Source: Lepidostoma basale (lineage: Eukaryota; Arthropoda; Insecta; Trichoptera; Lepidostomatidae). From it: a DNA stretch of 64,000 nucleotides. The notes beneath the pieces were generated by a model. The model saw nothing but the letters and a program-made list of their open reading frames with translations, ran no database searches and was not told the origin of the DNA. How positions within the stretch are numbered: the first letter of the stretch is position 1; the number at the start of each line of letters is the position of its first letter. Where the stretch lies: assembly GCA_022606425.2 (NCBI GenBank), contig JAHDVF020001332.1, positions 124,001 through 188,000 of the forward strand, in the 5' to 3' direction. This document shows positions 50,701-60,100 of this stretch, piece after piece. Position numbers and translations under genes: made by a program.

Positions 50701-51510
50701 CGGTTGGCGGCGCGCCCCTTGGAGACCGGCGCCTCCCGCGGGGACAGCTCTTGGGAGGACGAGCTCAACTCCACCGTGCAACGCCTCGACCAGATGCTGC
50801 TGGCCCGCGAAAAGAGAATGCTGTCGGCCTCACAATCTGCGCGTTCCTCCCGTGACCACCTCTCTCCGTCTTCGCTTCCACCATCGCAAGCCTCACACCC
50901 CGATGAGGCTCAATCAGCCACCCGCTCTGATGAAAAATTGACAGAACCTTTCAATCCGACACATTCTCACAAACCGGAAATGTTCTACAGCACTCCCGAC
51001 ATCTCCTCAACACCCTGCACGGCTTCCCAGAAAGACAACAGCGCACCAGTGTCCTCGCCTCATTCCTTGTGCGATAACTCATCATCAGATTCACAGTTAA
51101 TTGGAACTGATGCCAATAGCTCAGAAATGACAAAAGAACAGCTCTGTCTCTCTGTGCTAAATCTGGAAGAGCTGCTGCCGCGGGCCCCCAAGGACTCTCC
51201 TCGGAACATTAAGAGTGTGGCAGAACACAGCGTGAGCCAAGAGACTGAGTGCGTTCCCTTCACTTATAAAATAGTTGATGATTTCAATTTGAATAGAAAT
51301 AAAACAAATTCAGAACAGAATAAGGAGAATCTAAACAGCCCCGATGACCCGGTGAGGGAATCTGCAGCCACAGGACAAGATCAAACTACAGATCAGTTGC
51401 AGCAATCTCCCGATACCACAGACTCTGTTATCCTCGAGGACGGGGATCTGACGCAGGCTCAAGTTTTGGCTTTAGATCGAGCCCCTGATGGACAGGCATT
51501 AGAGTTGTAA
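38733..51510 (+). CDS. pcs: SH3BP5-family Rab11 GEF (parcas orthologue)
   Basis: Six coding exons (38733-38798, 47445-47507, 47985-48162, 48238-48440, 48521-48825, 50616-51510) join in phase to 569 aa. SH3BP5 proteins (REI-1 in worm, parcas in fly) activate Rab11 through a long antiparallel coiled coil and, in vertebrates, also bind the Btk SH3 domain. Residues 17-40 (ELDPRIQLELEKLNTATAEI) and the coiled-coil core (LNEATRRLKGLAARLG, KETVALAEQRFKSKQ, DNAWQEMLNHATIKVMDAE, KSRPYFEEKQLCQEQL, RALEGISEDIHRKR) match the family closely. The tail from residue ~275 is Ser/Thr/Asp-rich and looks disordered. Intron 1 is 8.6 kb and hosts the whole Fcho gene plus a dead mariner; intron 5 hosts an intact mariner. 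ATG 38733 starts the conserved acidic N-terminus. Confidence 0.93.
38896..41625 (+). CDS. Fcho: F-BAR domain only protein (FCHo), intronless, nested in parcas intron 1
   Basis: One uninterrupted 909-codon frame. FCHo proteins bend membrane and nucleate clathrin-coated pits at the plasma membrane, recruiting AP-2, Eps15 and intersectin. Residues 1-~265 are the F-BAR domain (VTFNDYFAGEHNGYDVLYQN, then KERSNIEETNSKLLTKLA and KMFWTCKHFQDVEEAHLKQM). Residues ~270-630 are a linker with Ser/Pro-rich, Lys-rich (KLKKSSKKKKEES) and acidic stretches. Residues ~636-909 are the mu-homology domain (PLAVAFHEIIHSYFRG to VKRRFVSGKYICDGD), which binds endocytic adaptors. The whole family architecture is present without a frameshift, so it is probably functional. 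The ATG at 38896 has A at -3 and places the F-BAR at the very N-terminus, as in the family. Upstream in-frame codons back to 38869 have no ATG. Having no intron is unexpected for a gene of this size. Confidence 0.95.
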   Translation: MSVTFNDYFAGEHNGYDVLYQNMKYGLNASKEFSDFLKERSNIEETNSKLLTKLAKQANGSCMQGTFAPVWAVLRSSAEKLSILHQHMFSKVSELVKDVARYAEDLHKKHKAVKDSESGTLEVALAIQGTRQALHKAKDLYTARAAELDKLKKDNPSAKEMEKCEAKMKKAHDDYRVLVEKYNSVKQDFEKKMFWTCKHFQDVEEAHLKQMKQFVTTYVELIQTNHDLVGQVHVDFKHQCLEMTVEKLLEQFVLDKYSSMERPSRAELGAQLPQPTSANNSISESDQIAAVTNGSHKNTSTILKAKKEPSFATKTSRRTTSLLNLFTPNIQSKEDSSRSIEGTTPCSAPSSPSGAQAASAQSAPPTDKTDEAQMGRNPLRESKWFMRSRRTKPKLKKSSKKKKEESGENTGTIEDKSDLEEKEEKEEEALSKDPESVQSPEVDEDGYCIRPKDEKGSIYSTSDSDSEEEREQKIHVEIKPLSNGAAPMSASVDELLATVENLSLFSTGTNRRGSNANLAKPSSDLLGLNFFQSPTGSNPGSPQGSSGGNPYAPLQASHGALLESPTPVSSTDMGDLFSEVGDISQAAPERRVVTPSASNIAIPRPPSRRSEAGEFRAAGVTGSSRGPSPLTIGMADTIPLAVAFHEIIHSYFRGTDESKCQVKMSGDMMLSFPTGIVGVLANNPNPAKLCFRLRNTSRLENISPNKQLVAMNVGNSTKDCSVLEFNMPALTSLLRRQSEKNPGASYFNVDILKYQVKPKFGAASCPFQLVAYWKCETSHTDLKIDYKYNLHAMSSPSPLLNLTVSVPVSGGVQKVSSKPACQRGGAGETAGLGWRFTELSQHSDNHGVGSLRARAELAAGPSARDTITSQFNCEGATLSGIEFELVGSGYRLSLVKRRFVSGKYICDGD
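41626..43658 (+). other. Presumed Fcho 3' UTR (2.0 kb) with poly(A) signal
   Basis: No further exon is visible. AATAAA at 43653-43658 is the first canonical plus-strand poly(A) signal I noticed after the stop. The region could equally be plain parcas intron after a shorter UTR. Confidence 0.45.
43660..44936. other. parcas intron 1 spacer
   Basis: No gene seen. A remnant of the MITE inner arm (tggcagcgagctgccca, then gaccgatacg) lies near 44822-44850, just before the mariner. Confidence 0.5.
44937..46179 (+). mobile_element. Dead mariner element, 1243 bp, in parcas intron 1
   Basis: The inverted ends ttaggggtacccataagtaa and ttacttatgggtacccctaa match over at least 24 bp and are flanked by TA (44935-44936, 46180-46181). 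Size and ends are typical of full-length mariners. The transposase frame inside is broken. Confidence 0.92.
45076..46105 (+). pseudogene. Mariner transposase, inactivated
   Basis: ATG 45076 opens a frame that stops near 45230. It resumes in another frame with LENEPRSGRPVQADEAAVKS to a TAA after KLGKIQK (45421). In that same frame it reads GIWVPHALTDRN (the WVPHEL-type motif), and then VTGDEK with Trp replaced by a stop. Later pieces include TLQHDNARPHVAKLTRK (second catalytic Asp). At least two frameshifts and two stops: inactive. Confidence 0.9.
46195..46285. repeat. Dispersed repeat copy
   Basis: gtttctcaaacaatgatgta, then taactccatattcaataatg and gaatgaaaatgtctgttttc. Same family as 28395-28510; it abuts the mariner's right end. 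Confidence 0.7.
47240..47355 (-). repeat. Dispersed repeat copy
   Basis: ttcgctacatttgataacgc, then caaggcaggtgaaacatgtc, aataaaacttgtagaaaaca and ttttcatttgtattaatta, in inverse orientation to the 28.4-kb copy. Confidence 0.75.
49239..50525 (-). mobile_element. Full-length mariner transposon, 1287 bp, in parcas intron 5
   Basis: The inverted ends ttaggtgtataaatttgctt, then ccgccgtttt, and their exact complement at 50496-50525 match over about 30 bp. Both ends are flanked by TA (49237-49238, 50526-50527). One intact transposase gene fills the element on the minus strand, opposite to parcas transcription. Confidence 0.96.
49312..50352 (-). CDS. Mariner transposase, intact (D,D34D)
   Basis: A 346-aa frame with no stop or shift, the usual mariner length. 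Residues 1-110 contain the two HTH motifs (LREVLILCFNMKKSAAEA, AISERTCREWFQRFKNGDF, then a second HTH at LAGSLGVTQPAISKRLKVM). Next come the WVPYEL motif (119-123) and the catalytic triad Asp156 (VTGDEKW), Asp249 (LQHDNARPHVA) and Asp284 (SPDVAPSDYHLF). Exactly 34 residues separate Asp249 from Asp284, so it is a classical D34D mariner. The transposase cuts and pastes the element at TA sites. With intact triad and near-identical TIRs, it may be recently active. The start ATG at 50352 is the only sensible one. Confidence 0.97.
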   Translation of the reverse strand: MSAYEPNSRHLREVLILCFNMKKSAAEAHRMLSNTYGEAAISERTCREWFQRFKNGDFNVEDQHGGGREKVFEDAELEALLDQDSCQTQQELAGSLGVTQPAISKRLKVMGMIQKQGNWVPYELKPRDVERRLCVCEQLLARQRRKGFLHRIVTGDEKWVHYDNPKRRKSWGYPGHASTSTAKPNIHGSKVMLSIWWDQLGVVYYELLKPTETITGDRYRTQLMRLSRALKDKRPQYNERHDKVILQHDNARPHVAKVVKTYLETLKWEVLPHPPYSPDVAPSDYHLFRSMAHGLADQHFRSYEEVKNWIDSWIASKDDQFFQRGIRMLPERWEKVVASNGQYFKS

Positions 51511-51874
51511 GATTTATATTCTTAGTTTGTCGCATCATTTTATAATGAAAGCTGTATTCCAGCATGGGATGGGTCGACTGATTTGTAACAAACACCCTTC
51601 CTCTCCTTTTACAATCTATAGTACAAATGTTTTATTTTTAAGTTTTATTATTTTTTTCTAATAAGAATTCTATGCGCTAGCAAAGCTATAACCTTTTCTG
51701 AATGGTACTAACCTCTTTCCGCGTGATTAAATAAATGGTTGTCGATGCCTTCACTGAAGACGTGCCATCCCGGGTGTCGCCTACTACCACTGGCCAGCAT
51801 TTCACGCACCCGGAGTACTTAATTAATTTGTTTTTGTTTTTCGGTGACATGTTTGTAGGGTGTAACCGTGGTGG

Positions 51875-51880
51875 AATAAA
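51875..51880 (+). terminator. Candidate poly(A) signal of parcas
   Basis: AATAAA 365 bp after the parcas stop, followed by a T-rich stretch. Confidence 0.55.
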
Positions 51881-51972
51881 ATACATTTTTCTATCGTTCT
51901 GAATTTTATTTGGTCGTTTTATGGAGGGGTGGAAGGAAAATAAGAACAGTGATTTAATGATTTAAAAAAGAT

Positions 51973-51978
51973 TTTATT
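51973..51978 (-). terminator. Candidate poly(A) signal of the integrin gene
   Basis: TTTATT (AATAAA on minus) about 2.2 kb after the integrin stop and 90 bp from the parcas signal, facing it. Confidence 0.45.
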
Positions 51979-52445
51979 TACAGGTCTTTAACATTTTATG
52001 GCAATCACCAACAGAAGAACTGTTAATTCAAGTCAAGGTAAACGCAAATGTGAAATTCATTCCTCCATTTGTTATCACATATTTTGGAGTTGGAGAGAGG
52101 ACATATTACACAATCTTCCGTGACTGACCTGTAATCAGGTTGTTAGACACGTAGTGAGGATTAAGGAGTTTGGGTTCATATTTTAAATTGCCCAAAATTG
52201 TATTAGTGGAGTTAATATTACTAAGGCAATAGGAGATGGCGGCTGTTTACAATCTAATGACTTACATAAATAAAGCGCAGATAATCTTATATTTAATAAT
52301 TAACAACAATATAATACATCTCATTTATTAATAAAATTGATTAAGGACACAAAAACAATGAAAATACTCATTTTGGCATTAATTTTATAGTGACTCCAAA
52401 TTAGATTACTACCACCTCCGGCTGTGGCGGGCAAAGGGGGATTTA

Positions 52446-52633
52446 AGGCAGAAAAATACTATTAACACGCGACGTGGCGTGTTTACTCCCACCATCGGCA
52501 ACACGTCTGGATCGGGTGGCGTGTGTCGCGTCGGGTGTTCATAGTGTGATTCTGTCCATAGACAACAATACAATTTGAATCGACTCAACACGCATCACGT
52601 GGCATCGGGTGGCGTGGCGTGTTAATAGTATGT
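52446..52633. mobile_element. Harbinger-type MITE, copy 1
   Basis: Nearly identical over most of its length to the 56706-56925 copy (aatactattaacacgcgacg, then ttgacgtggcgtg-type internal blocks), but shorter internally. Its right terminus has decayed (agtatgttgatatc instead of agtatgtttctgcc). Confidence 0.85.
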
Positions 52634-54196
52634 TGATATCTCAGTCAGAAGAGATGAAATCAAACCACTCCGTCCATTCTGCTGTGTTTGTATTTCACCA
52701 ATGATTCAAGTAGTTTGAAAATAGCGCCTCCCTAATATTTCTGCCAGTCCTGTGTTCAATTCTTGAGAATTTTTCTTTAAATTTATCGGATGTTTAATTT
52801 CTAAATTTTGTTAGTTTATTACTGGATATCGATAAAATACTTGTAATGTTATGAATAATTAGTAACTTGGGACGCATATGCTTTGAGATTATTACAATTT
52901 TCTGAGACTATTTCATCAAGTTGATTAGAGTATTTTAATAAGTAGAGGTTAATAGTTTATTTAAGAATCAAACCTAAATCCTTGTTGTGTTGTTGTAGGG
53001 GCTTGCAACACACAAGAGCTGGCACAATTCCGTGGCCTAGATTTACTAAAGCTATAAGCCCACTTTTCTACGTGCAAATTTAGAATATTACTTCTCCTTT
53101 GCTGCTGGTCTATCTAAAGTAGCAAGTGACTACTTCTCATGTCCGGACACCGAGAAACAGTTTTCTAACAAGAAACACAGACAGGTGTGTTCCCACACAG
53201 ATTACACTAATCGGGATATGTTCCTCTATTCGTAGATTACATTTAAGGCAATGGGGTGTTCTTCGAAGAATCACACACATTTTCTAGGCAGATTTAGTTC
53301 ATAAGGCACAATCGTGAAAAAGCCATATCTTTTTAGACATTTATCCCGCACCTCAGACATTACTCGTCTTATTAGTTACACACCCTTCCATCACTCTCAC
53401 ACAGCTTTCTTTACCAGTTCACACATATTAATTAGTTAAAACTTGATTTTACAATAAAAATATATATTGCTATCTCAATGATATAAAAATAGCATGTCTT
53501 CAAGTAGAAATGTCAACTCTGGTGAGCTTCTGGTGATGGCTTCCCACTAGAGCTGTTACAGTAACTTATTGGCCATGCACGATGAAGAGGTATATTAAAG
53601 AAATGCGTTAATTCAGTTTAATGAATCAAAAGACCTATCTTCTTTTATCTATAGAGGTAATGGTATGATTTCTATGAGTCCTATGTGAATTTGAATGAAA
53701 TATTTATAAAAAAAACTTTTACATATACTGCTAGTAATGTTTGATCTAAACCAAAGTATGTTTTTATTTACATTGATTATTAACACGGCTGTGAAGGTCG
53801 CATCTTTAACAATGCTGAACAAATTCACATTTCTTAAACTAAAGTTCACGAGAGCATCTTGAAAGTCTCCAATAGTTCCCCAAAGGAGCACTCGTTCCAT
53901 AATGAACAGAGAACATCTGAATTGAGAGCAACCCGTAAGAAGGACTCTACAAATGGCACTAATCGTTTTATTCACTGTGGAACGAGCCCTGCCTATTACG
54001 ACATACCAGAGCACTGTGCACTCTCTGAATAATATTTTACACAGATCACTTTTCAATAAATAAAAATAAATAGAGTTTTCATGGCTTCGGTTTCTTTCCA
54101 AGACACTCTCTTCCGCACAGTTAGGATAGTTAGGGAATTACGGCGGGACAGGCGGGTTAGCTAGTACCTCTCCGGGGAGGAGGGTGGGGGCGCCTG

Positions 54197-57100
54197 TCAG
54201 AGTTGCTCGTCCCCATGACCGTAACCGTTCCGATTCAGCGGCTGCCGCTCCGGGGCGTCCGATGGTCGATTACGTTTGAAGAAACCAAACTGAAACATAT
54301 TAGACATTAGAGTTGATAAACAAATTAAATTATGGTTGATGCAAAACATCGGTGACTTTGTAGAGAGCCAGCATGAATGTACCTTGTAGAGGGCCAGTAT
54401 GAGCAACAAAAGCAAAGCCGTGCCGGCTACAGCAGCCAGCACTACGACCCAGAGGGGCACTCCCTCGGGGGGCTGGGGAGGCACCAGCGGCGTGAGCACA
54501 CTGCTAGCCTGCTGCGAGCGCGGGGGGCGCTCCAGAGGCTGCCCGAGGTACGGTAACCGAGACACGCGTGCCACTGCCACCGACGTCAGGGTAATAGAGC
54601 GGTCAAATGTCAGCTACAATCAAACCATTGAGTTGTAAAATTAATCTATTAAATATAAAAACACTTTAAAATGGTGAAACTTTAGAAAAATTATTTACTC
54701 CTATTTTCCTCTATATCCAGTCGTACATGCAAATTACAAAGGACACGAGATGTCTGACAATAATAATGTAATAGACAAACAGTAAGGGGCAACCTTCTTC
54801 AGTGTCTGTGCATTGATCCTAGAGCGGAGCAGGATCCATATCTCGCGATCCGTGTCCAAGGGGCCGGCCACGCAGCGCACACGCGCGCACTTCACTCCCG
54901 GGCAGCGCATCGCTTCTGCCAGCTGTTCCTCATTTATGTCCACAGCCTGCCTTCGGGTTCTGGCCTCCGTGTTCTAAAACATTATTATATTTTATTGATG
55001 AAAATGTTAGATTTCTAGAAGTTTTAAAATGTTAGAGTGATGAAAGGTTTCGTCTAGTAGGACATTGTCAAATATTGAATACTAATACAAACATATACCA
55101 GACTCAAGCCATACCTCTCCCTCCACACTCCGCCTTCTCCTAGAGTCAGCACTCATCTCCTGGTCATAGACATCAGTGTCTCTCTTGTCTTGAGCTTTGC
55201 GGTCCCAGCGGAAGTGCTGCTGAGGGCGATCCGTTGGCACATTGTCTCGTGCGCGCTCCCCACTGTCTACTGCGCTCCACTGACCCTGGTACGAGGAGCT
55301 GAAGCTCTGAGCCTGAGCCCCCTCCCTGTCTGCTGACCACACAAACTTATTACTGGGGGCGATGGCTTATGCTGGACATTTGTGATATATGTGCTAGTCA
55401 TTCATCTATTGATCAAAAATAGTACATAGCATCTATTCACAAATAAGCCTTCCGGTAAGTAACATTTATTCTCATCACTAGGGTCATACGTACAATGTAT
55501 AACTTTGCAACAAGACGTTTCTTAATTACATCTTTTAAAATTAAATTTGGCACTACGGAATTCCATATTGATAACGCTTTAAGTTTTATAAGGATTAATT
55601 GTATCTCAATAGAGACGAAGATGTAAATTGTTTTCTGGGAACAGAAGGTGGTGGCCGAGGCGCTTACAGGACTTATGACCTGTCATTGGTTGGGTTGAGC
55701 GATCGCTTTATGTTTAACAACATTCCCCATTCTGCCCTTCTTACGACCACCACGGCTGACAAATTTTTGGAACTTGTATATATGGTAGGATTCCACGCCT
55801 ATCTTTACATTTTTTTTTAAGTTCACTCTACACTAGCGTCATCTATTAAGATTGGAAAGCATTAAGCAGAAAACCTTTATTAATGTACTGTGAAAGTCTC
55901 TGCAAATCATACAGTACTAGATTTCGCCTGGAGATGTCTCTGATACTTGGACCAGCTATTTTATACATACGCTTTAAGTTTATCAATAATTACATTAAGA
56001 TGATGTCATATTATGTGATTGGGAATGCTATGCTACTGATGAAACACGTTGTGGTGAATATTAAGTGATAAATGCAAGAGGTTCTCGGCTGACAAACAAG
56101 AGCACACTGACACTTGATATCAAGGAGTGAGAACAAACCTCTCCCGCCTTCGGCGACTCTCTGTGTATCCTGGCCCAAGTCCCAGGTGTTGACTCGGTAG
56201 CCTCTTCCAGCGGCCGCAGCACCCATGGGCCCAGAGCTCTGTGGGGCTCCCACAAAAGTGTTTCCAGCTGCAGATCCTCCATCCTGGTGGAAGGTGGCAG
56301 AGCCTGCATTGATCAGCTCACGGTTCACAGTTTCTTCTGTAGACCATTTGTGGCGTCCACCTGATGAGTAGCTGTCCACCCCGTCGCCCCATCTAAATAT
56401 GTATTCTTTATGAAAAGTGCTATCAATTTGTGGCATCCACCTGATGAGTAGTCAGCTACTCATCAGAGCTCAGGCTCTCAATTTCTTTCAACACTTCTGG
56501 TTACCGAAATATCGCATTGCCATTCAACCACATCCATTAAACTGGTTTCACTTATAATCCATATGACTACCAATCATTTTTATACGCATTCAATTACTTC
56601 TATTCACATATTTGGATACAGCTTTGTAATACTTGAAACTGTTGAAATTTTAAATACTTTGATGGTACATTAAACAAATTGAATTCACTCGCAATATTCA
56701 AATAAAGGCAGAAACATACTATTAACACGCGACGTGGCGTGTTTACTCCCACCATCGGCAACACGTCGATCTAGCTCGTCTGGATCGGGTGGCTTGTGCG
56801 CGCATGGCGCCGCGTCGGGTGTTCATAGTGTGATTCTGTCCATAGAAAACAATACAATTTGATTCAACTCAACACGCATCACGTGGCATCGGGTGGCGTG
56901 GCGTGTTAATAGTATGTTTCTGCCTTAATCATTCATGGCATACATTTTCTGTTGGTTGACATTCTGTTTCAAGACTTTAAAGCAATAATATTAGTACGTT
57001 TTTAATAGTATTAAAGTGAAATTAGATTAATTTAGTACCCTTGTCCCTGAGAGGAGCCGGCGCCGTATCCGCTGGAGTACCTCCTCTCGCCCGTATCGTA

Positions 57101-60100
57101 GCGCCGTGCGCCTCCGCTGGTGTAGGAACCCGCCCCGTAGTGCGTGGCTCCCCCTTGCCCCTCCGAGCTCTGACTGTACGTCACTCGGCGGTTGCTGGAT
57201 CTGTCATTCTCTTCATCGCCAATTCTGTGATATCAGATTTTAAATGCATCTTTACATCATCACAAAAACCAAATAAACTTCCAATATCCGGTAAACCATT
57301 GAAATAAACATTTCTAAAATAATGATTTGCCCACCTGTTGCTGAAGCTGCTGCCCGCCTCGCCCTCTGCGCCCAAAGTGTAGTACTCTGTGCTGGCCTCC
57401 GTTTGCACTACGCGCCCGTCCGCGCCCTGCACAGCCGAGCTGTTGTGGCTACTGTGGTGGACCACAGCCGGCCCCCCACCCACTCGGCTGCTATTCCAGC
57501 TGCTGGTGTATGTGCGGTTGTAACCCCCGGCCGGCTGGCTAGTCCAGGTCCACTGTTGACCCCCGGTTCTTCCGCCTGCCCCTCCAGCACCTATCTGTCT
57601 CGACTCTCCACCCTGGGAGGCGGTACTCCATTGAGACCTGTCACGATCTTCTTGAGCCCGGCCAACAGACTCTGTATGGGTTCCTTGAGACCAGGCATGA
57701 TTTCCTCCTTGAATACCGCTACCCTGTCTTCCTTCTTGAGATCCTCCCTGTTTCTCTTCAGATCCAGCGTGGCCCCATGTTTGAGACCCTCCCTGTGTCG
57801 CACTGGATCCGCCTTGAGTCCAAGTCTGAGAAGGGTTCCCAGTAGATCCTTGAGACCATGTCTGCGACCCTCCTTGAGTTCGACCGCTTGATCCGCCTTG
57901 TACACCCTGGGTCCACACTGCTGTTCCCCTATTGGCTCCTCCTTGAGAACCCCCTCCTTGAGTCCAAACTTGCGGGCCGCCCTGTTGCCCCCCCTGAGCC
58001 CAGTTGTGTGTTCCTCCCTGCTGCCCGCCCCAACTTTGACTAGAGGACCACTGACCCTGTGTAGCAGGTCCCCAGTTCTGTCCTGTACCGCTCCCGGAGT
58101 TGTAGGTCTTATTCCAGCTGGAAGAAGAAGTGGCGCCCCCCTGTCCGCCAGAATTCCAGGTCCCGCCCTGATTGGAACTACTGGACCACTGTTGGCCCGC
58201 ACCTCCTGCCTGCGTAGTGCCTGTGGTGTGAGCTTGTTGCGCTCTCTGTGCATGTATTCTGGATGCATCACCTGTCTCCACACCCAGACTTCTTTCTTCT
58301 TCTTCCTTCTTTTTCTTTTGTTCTGCTGTTAGTACTCCAAATCCTGAAATACATATTTTCAAATGGAAATCACAAATCGCCTCCAAACTTAAGTTTCCAT
58401 TCAGCTGATTGAAAAAGGTGTTTTGTAACTAAATCAAAAGAAGTGTATACCAGATCCAGAGGAAGTGGACGTCCTGGAGAAGTTATTGGAGGATGAAGAG
58501 CTCCAGGATGCTCCTCCTGAGGAAGATGAAGTAGAGGAGGAAGAGGAAGAAGTTGCCCCCGCACTGGCCGAAGCGGCTCCACCTCCGGCGACAGTAGCCT
58601 CCCCACTCACGCCACCTGCCACACGCGATGTTGGTGGGATACCATTTATAATAACATGAGCGGAGGAAATAGACCCAAGATCATTTCCTAACCTTTGAAC
58701 TGTTTCTTGAACAATGCTGGAATATTCCATGTTCAATAATTCATGTGAAGGAACCATTGGTTTTATTTTATTTTATGTTTCACCTTACTAAACCACTATT
58801 AAGTATGTATTATAAAACATTTGATAATGCTTTATTTAGCAAAGCGTCATTCTCAATAATAAAACTTCTAGACAACAGACCTTTTCATTCATTTTAATAA
58901 CAATATATATTTTTTTAATTTATGGTATTTTATAATTCCATAATTATGAATTTAGACTCTGTTTATTTTTCTCAACATGTTACATTAGGACCTTCATCAA
59001 TGCGAGAACGATATGTAACCATAGTCCAAGTCAAGGTTGACTTGGGTTAGATAATTTTTTATTTGCAATTAGTATATATCAGACTTCACTTAGCTTTTTA
59101 ACACATATTGATTAATTTATTGTAACAAGGAGAGAGAACACAGTTTATACAAGACCGTTCTGTACATTAACAACTTCCCTTCAATTTCTCTTCTTAGTTT
59201 TTAATCTTGTTATCATACTGGTTCCTGTTTGTAATCACTTATAATATGCATAGTAAAATTCTTTAATTTTACTTAATACGAATGAAAACATCTGTTTTCT
59301 AGAAGTTTTATAATAGCTTGTGAATGACACGTACCACCTTTCTAAGGCATTACTGCTAGAAAACAGATGTCAATCGTATTAAGTAAAATTTTTTTTTTTT
59401 TTAAACTGACATCTAGGATTTATATCAATGATATTAGAATTTATTTAAAATCTTCAATGTGAGCAGAAAATAGCTCATTATTATGAAGAAGGAATCTGGT
59501 CGTGTCCAGGCTTGAACCCATGTCCCCTGGATCAGGAGCCAAGCGTTCTATCCCCTAGACCAGAGGTCGGCAAAGTGCGGCTCCGGAGCCGCATGCGGCT
59601 CTTTAACCTCTTAAGTGCAACTCCGGCACAAATGTTCACGAACAGGTGCGCAAGACGCGCCGATGGTATCGGCGGGTGACGACTGCGGGGTGCGCGGTGC
59701 GAGGGAGACTCTTCTCGCGTTTCAATAAGTCTGGTTGGCGTTGGATAGCAGTCACCTCGCCAGTCGCGTTGCTAAGGTCACGGTGGTCGGCGCTTGTCAT
59801 GTTTGCAAGTCGCGCACGTGTTACAAGGTTTTTTTTTCCATGATTTTTGAATAAGATGTCTCATTATGGATTCCTTAATTATATATTATTTTTTTATCAA
59901 TGAACAAAATGTTTATTAAATATGATATCAAGTTTTATTCAGCGTAGGTACCCGTAATTTAATAAAGTGCTGAAATTATAATAAATCGTTGTAATGTACA
60001 TATTTGGCTCTTTGGCAAATAAGTTTGCCGACCTCTGCCCTAGACCACCACCCGGTTAAATTATTATTTATTCAATATGGAGTTTTACATCATTATTCAA

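Larger units (their letters stand above)
51511..54196. other. Convergent 3' ends: parcas UTR and integrin 3' UTR
   Basis: No further coding exon is seen. The parcas 3' UTR would end near 51900 and the integrin 3' UTR near 51965, giving the integrin message a 2.2-kb UTR that contains one Harbinger-type MITE. Minus-strand frames here (for example 53649-54101) resemble nothing known. Confidence 0.5.

Noticed and set aside
57322..58332. Long plus-strand open frames opposite the integrin repeats (189 and 144 codons)
   Set aside because: They are the reverse strand of the Gly/Ser/Gln/Trp coding exon; repetitive codons leave the antisense frame free of stops. No splice, start context or family supports them.
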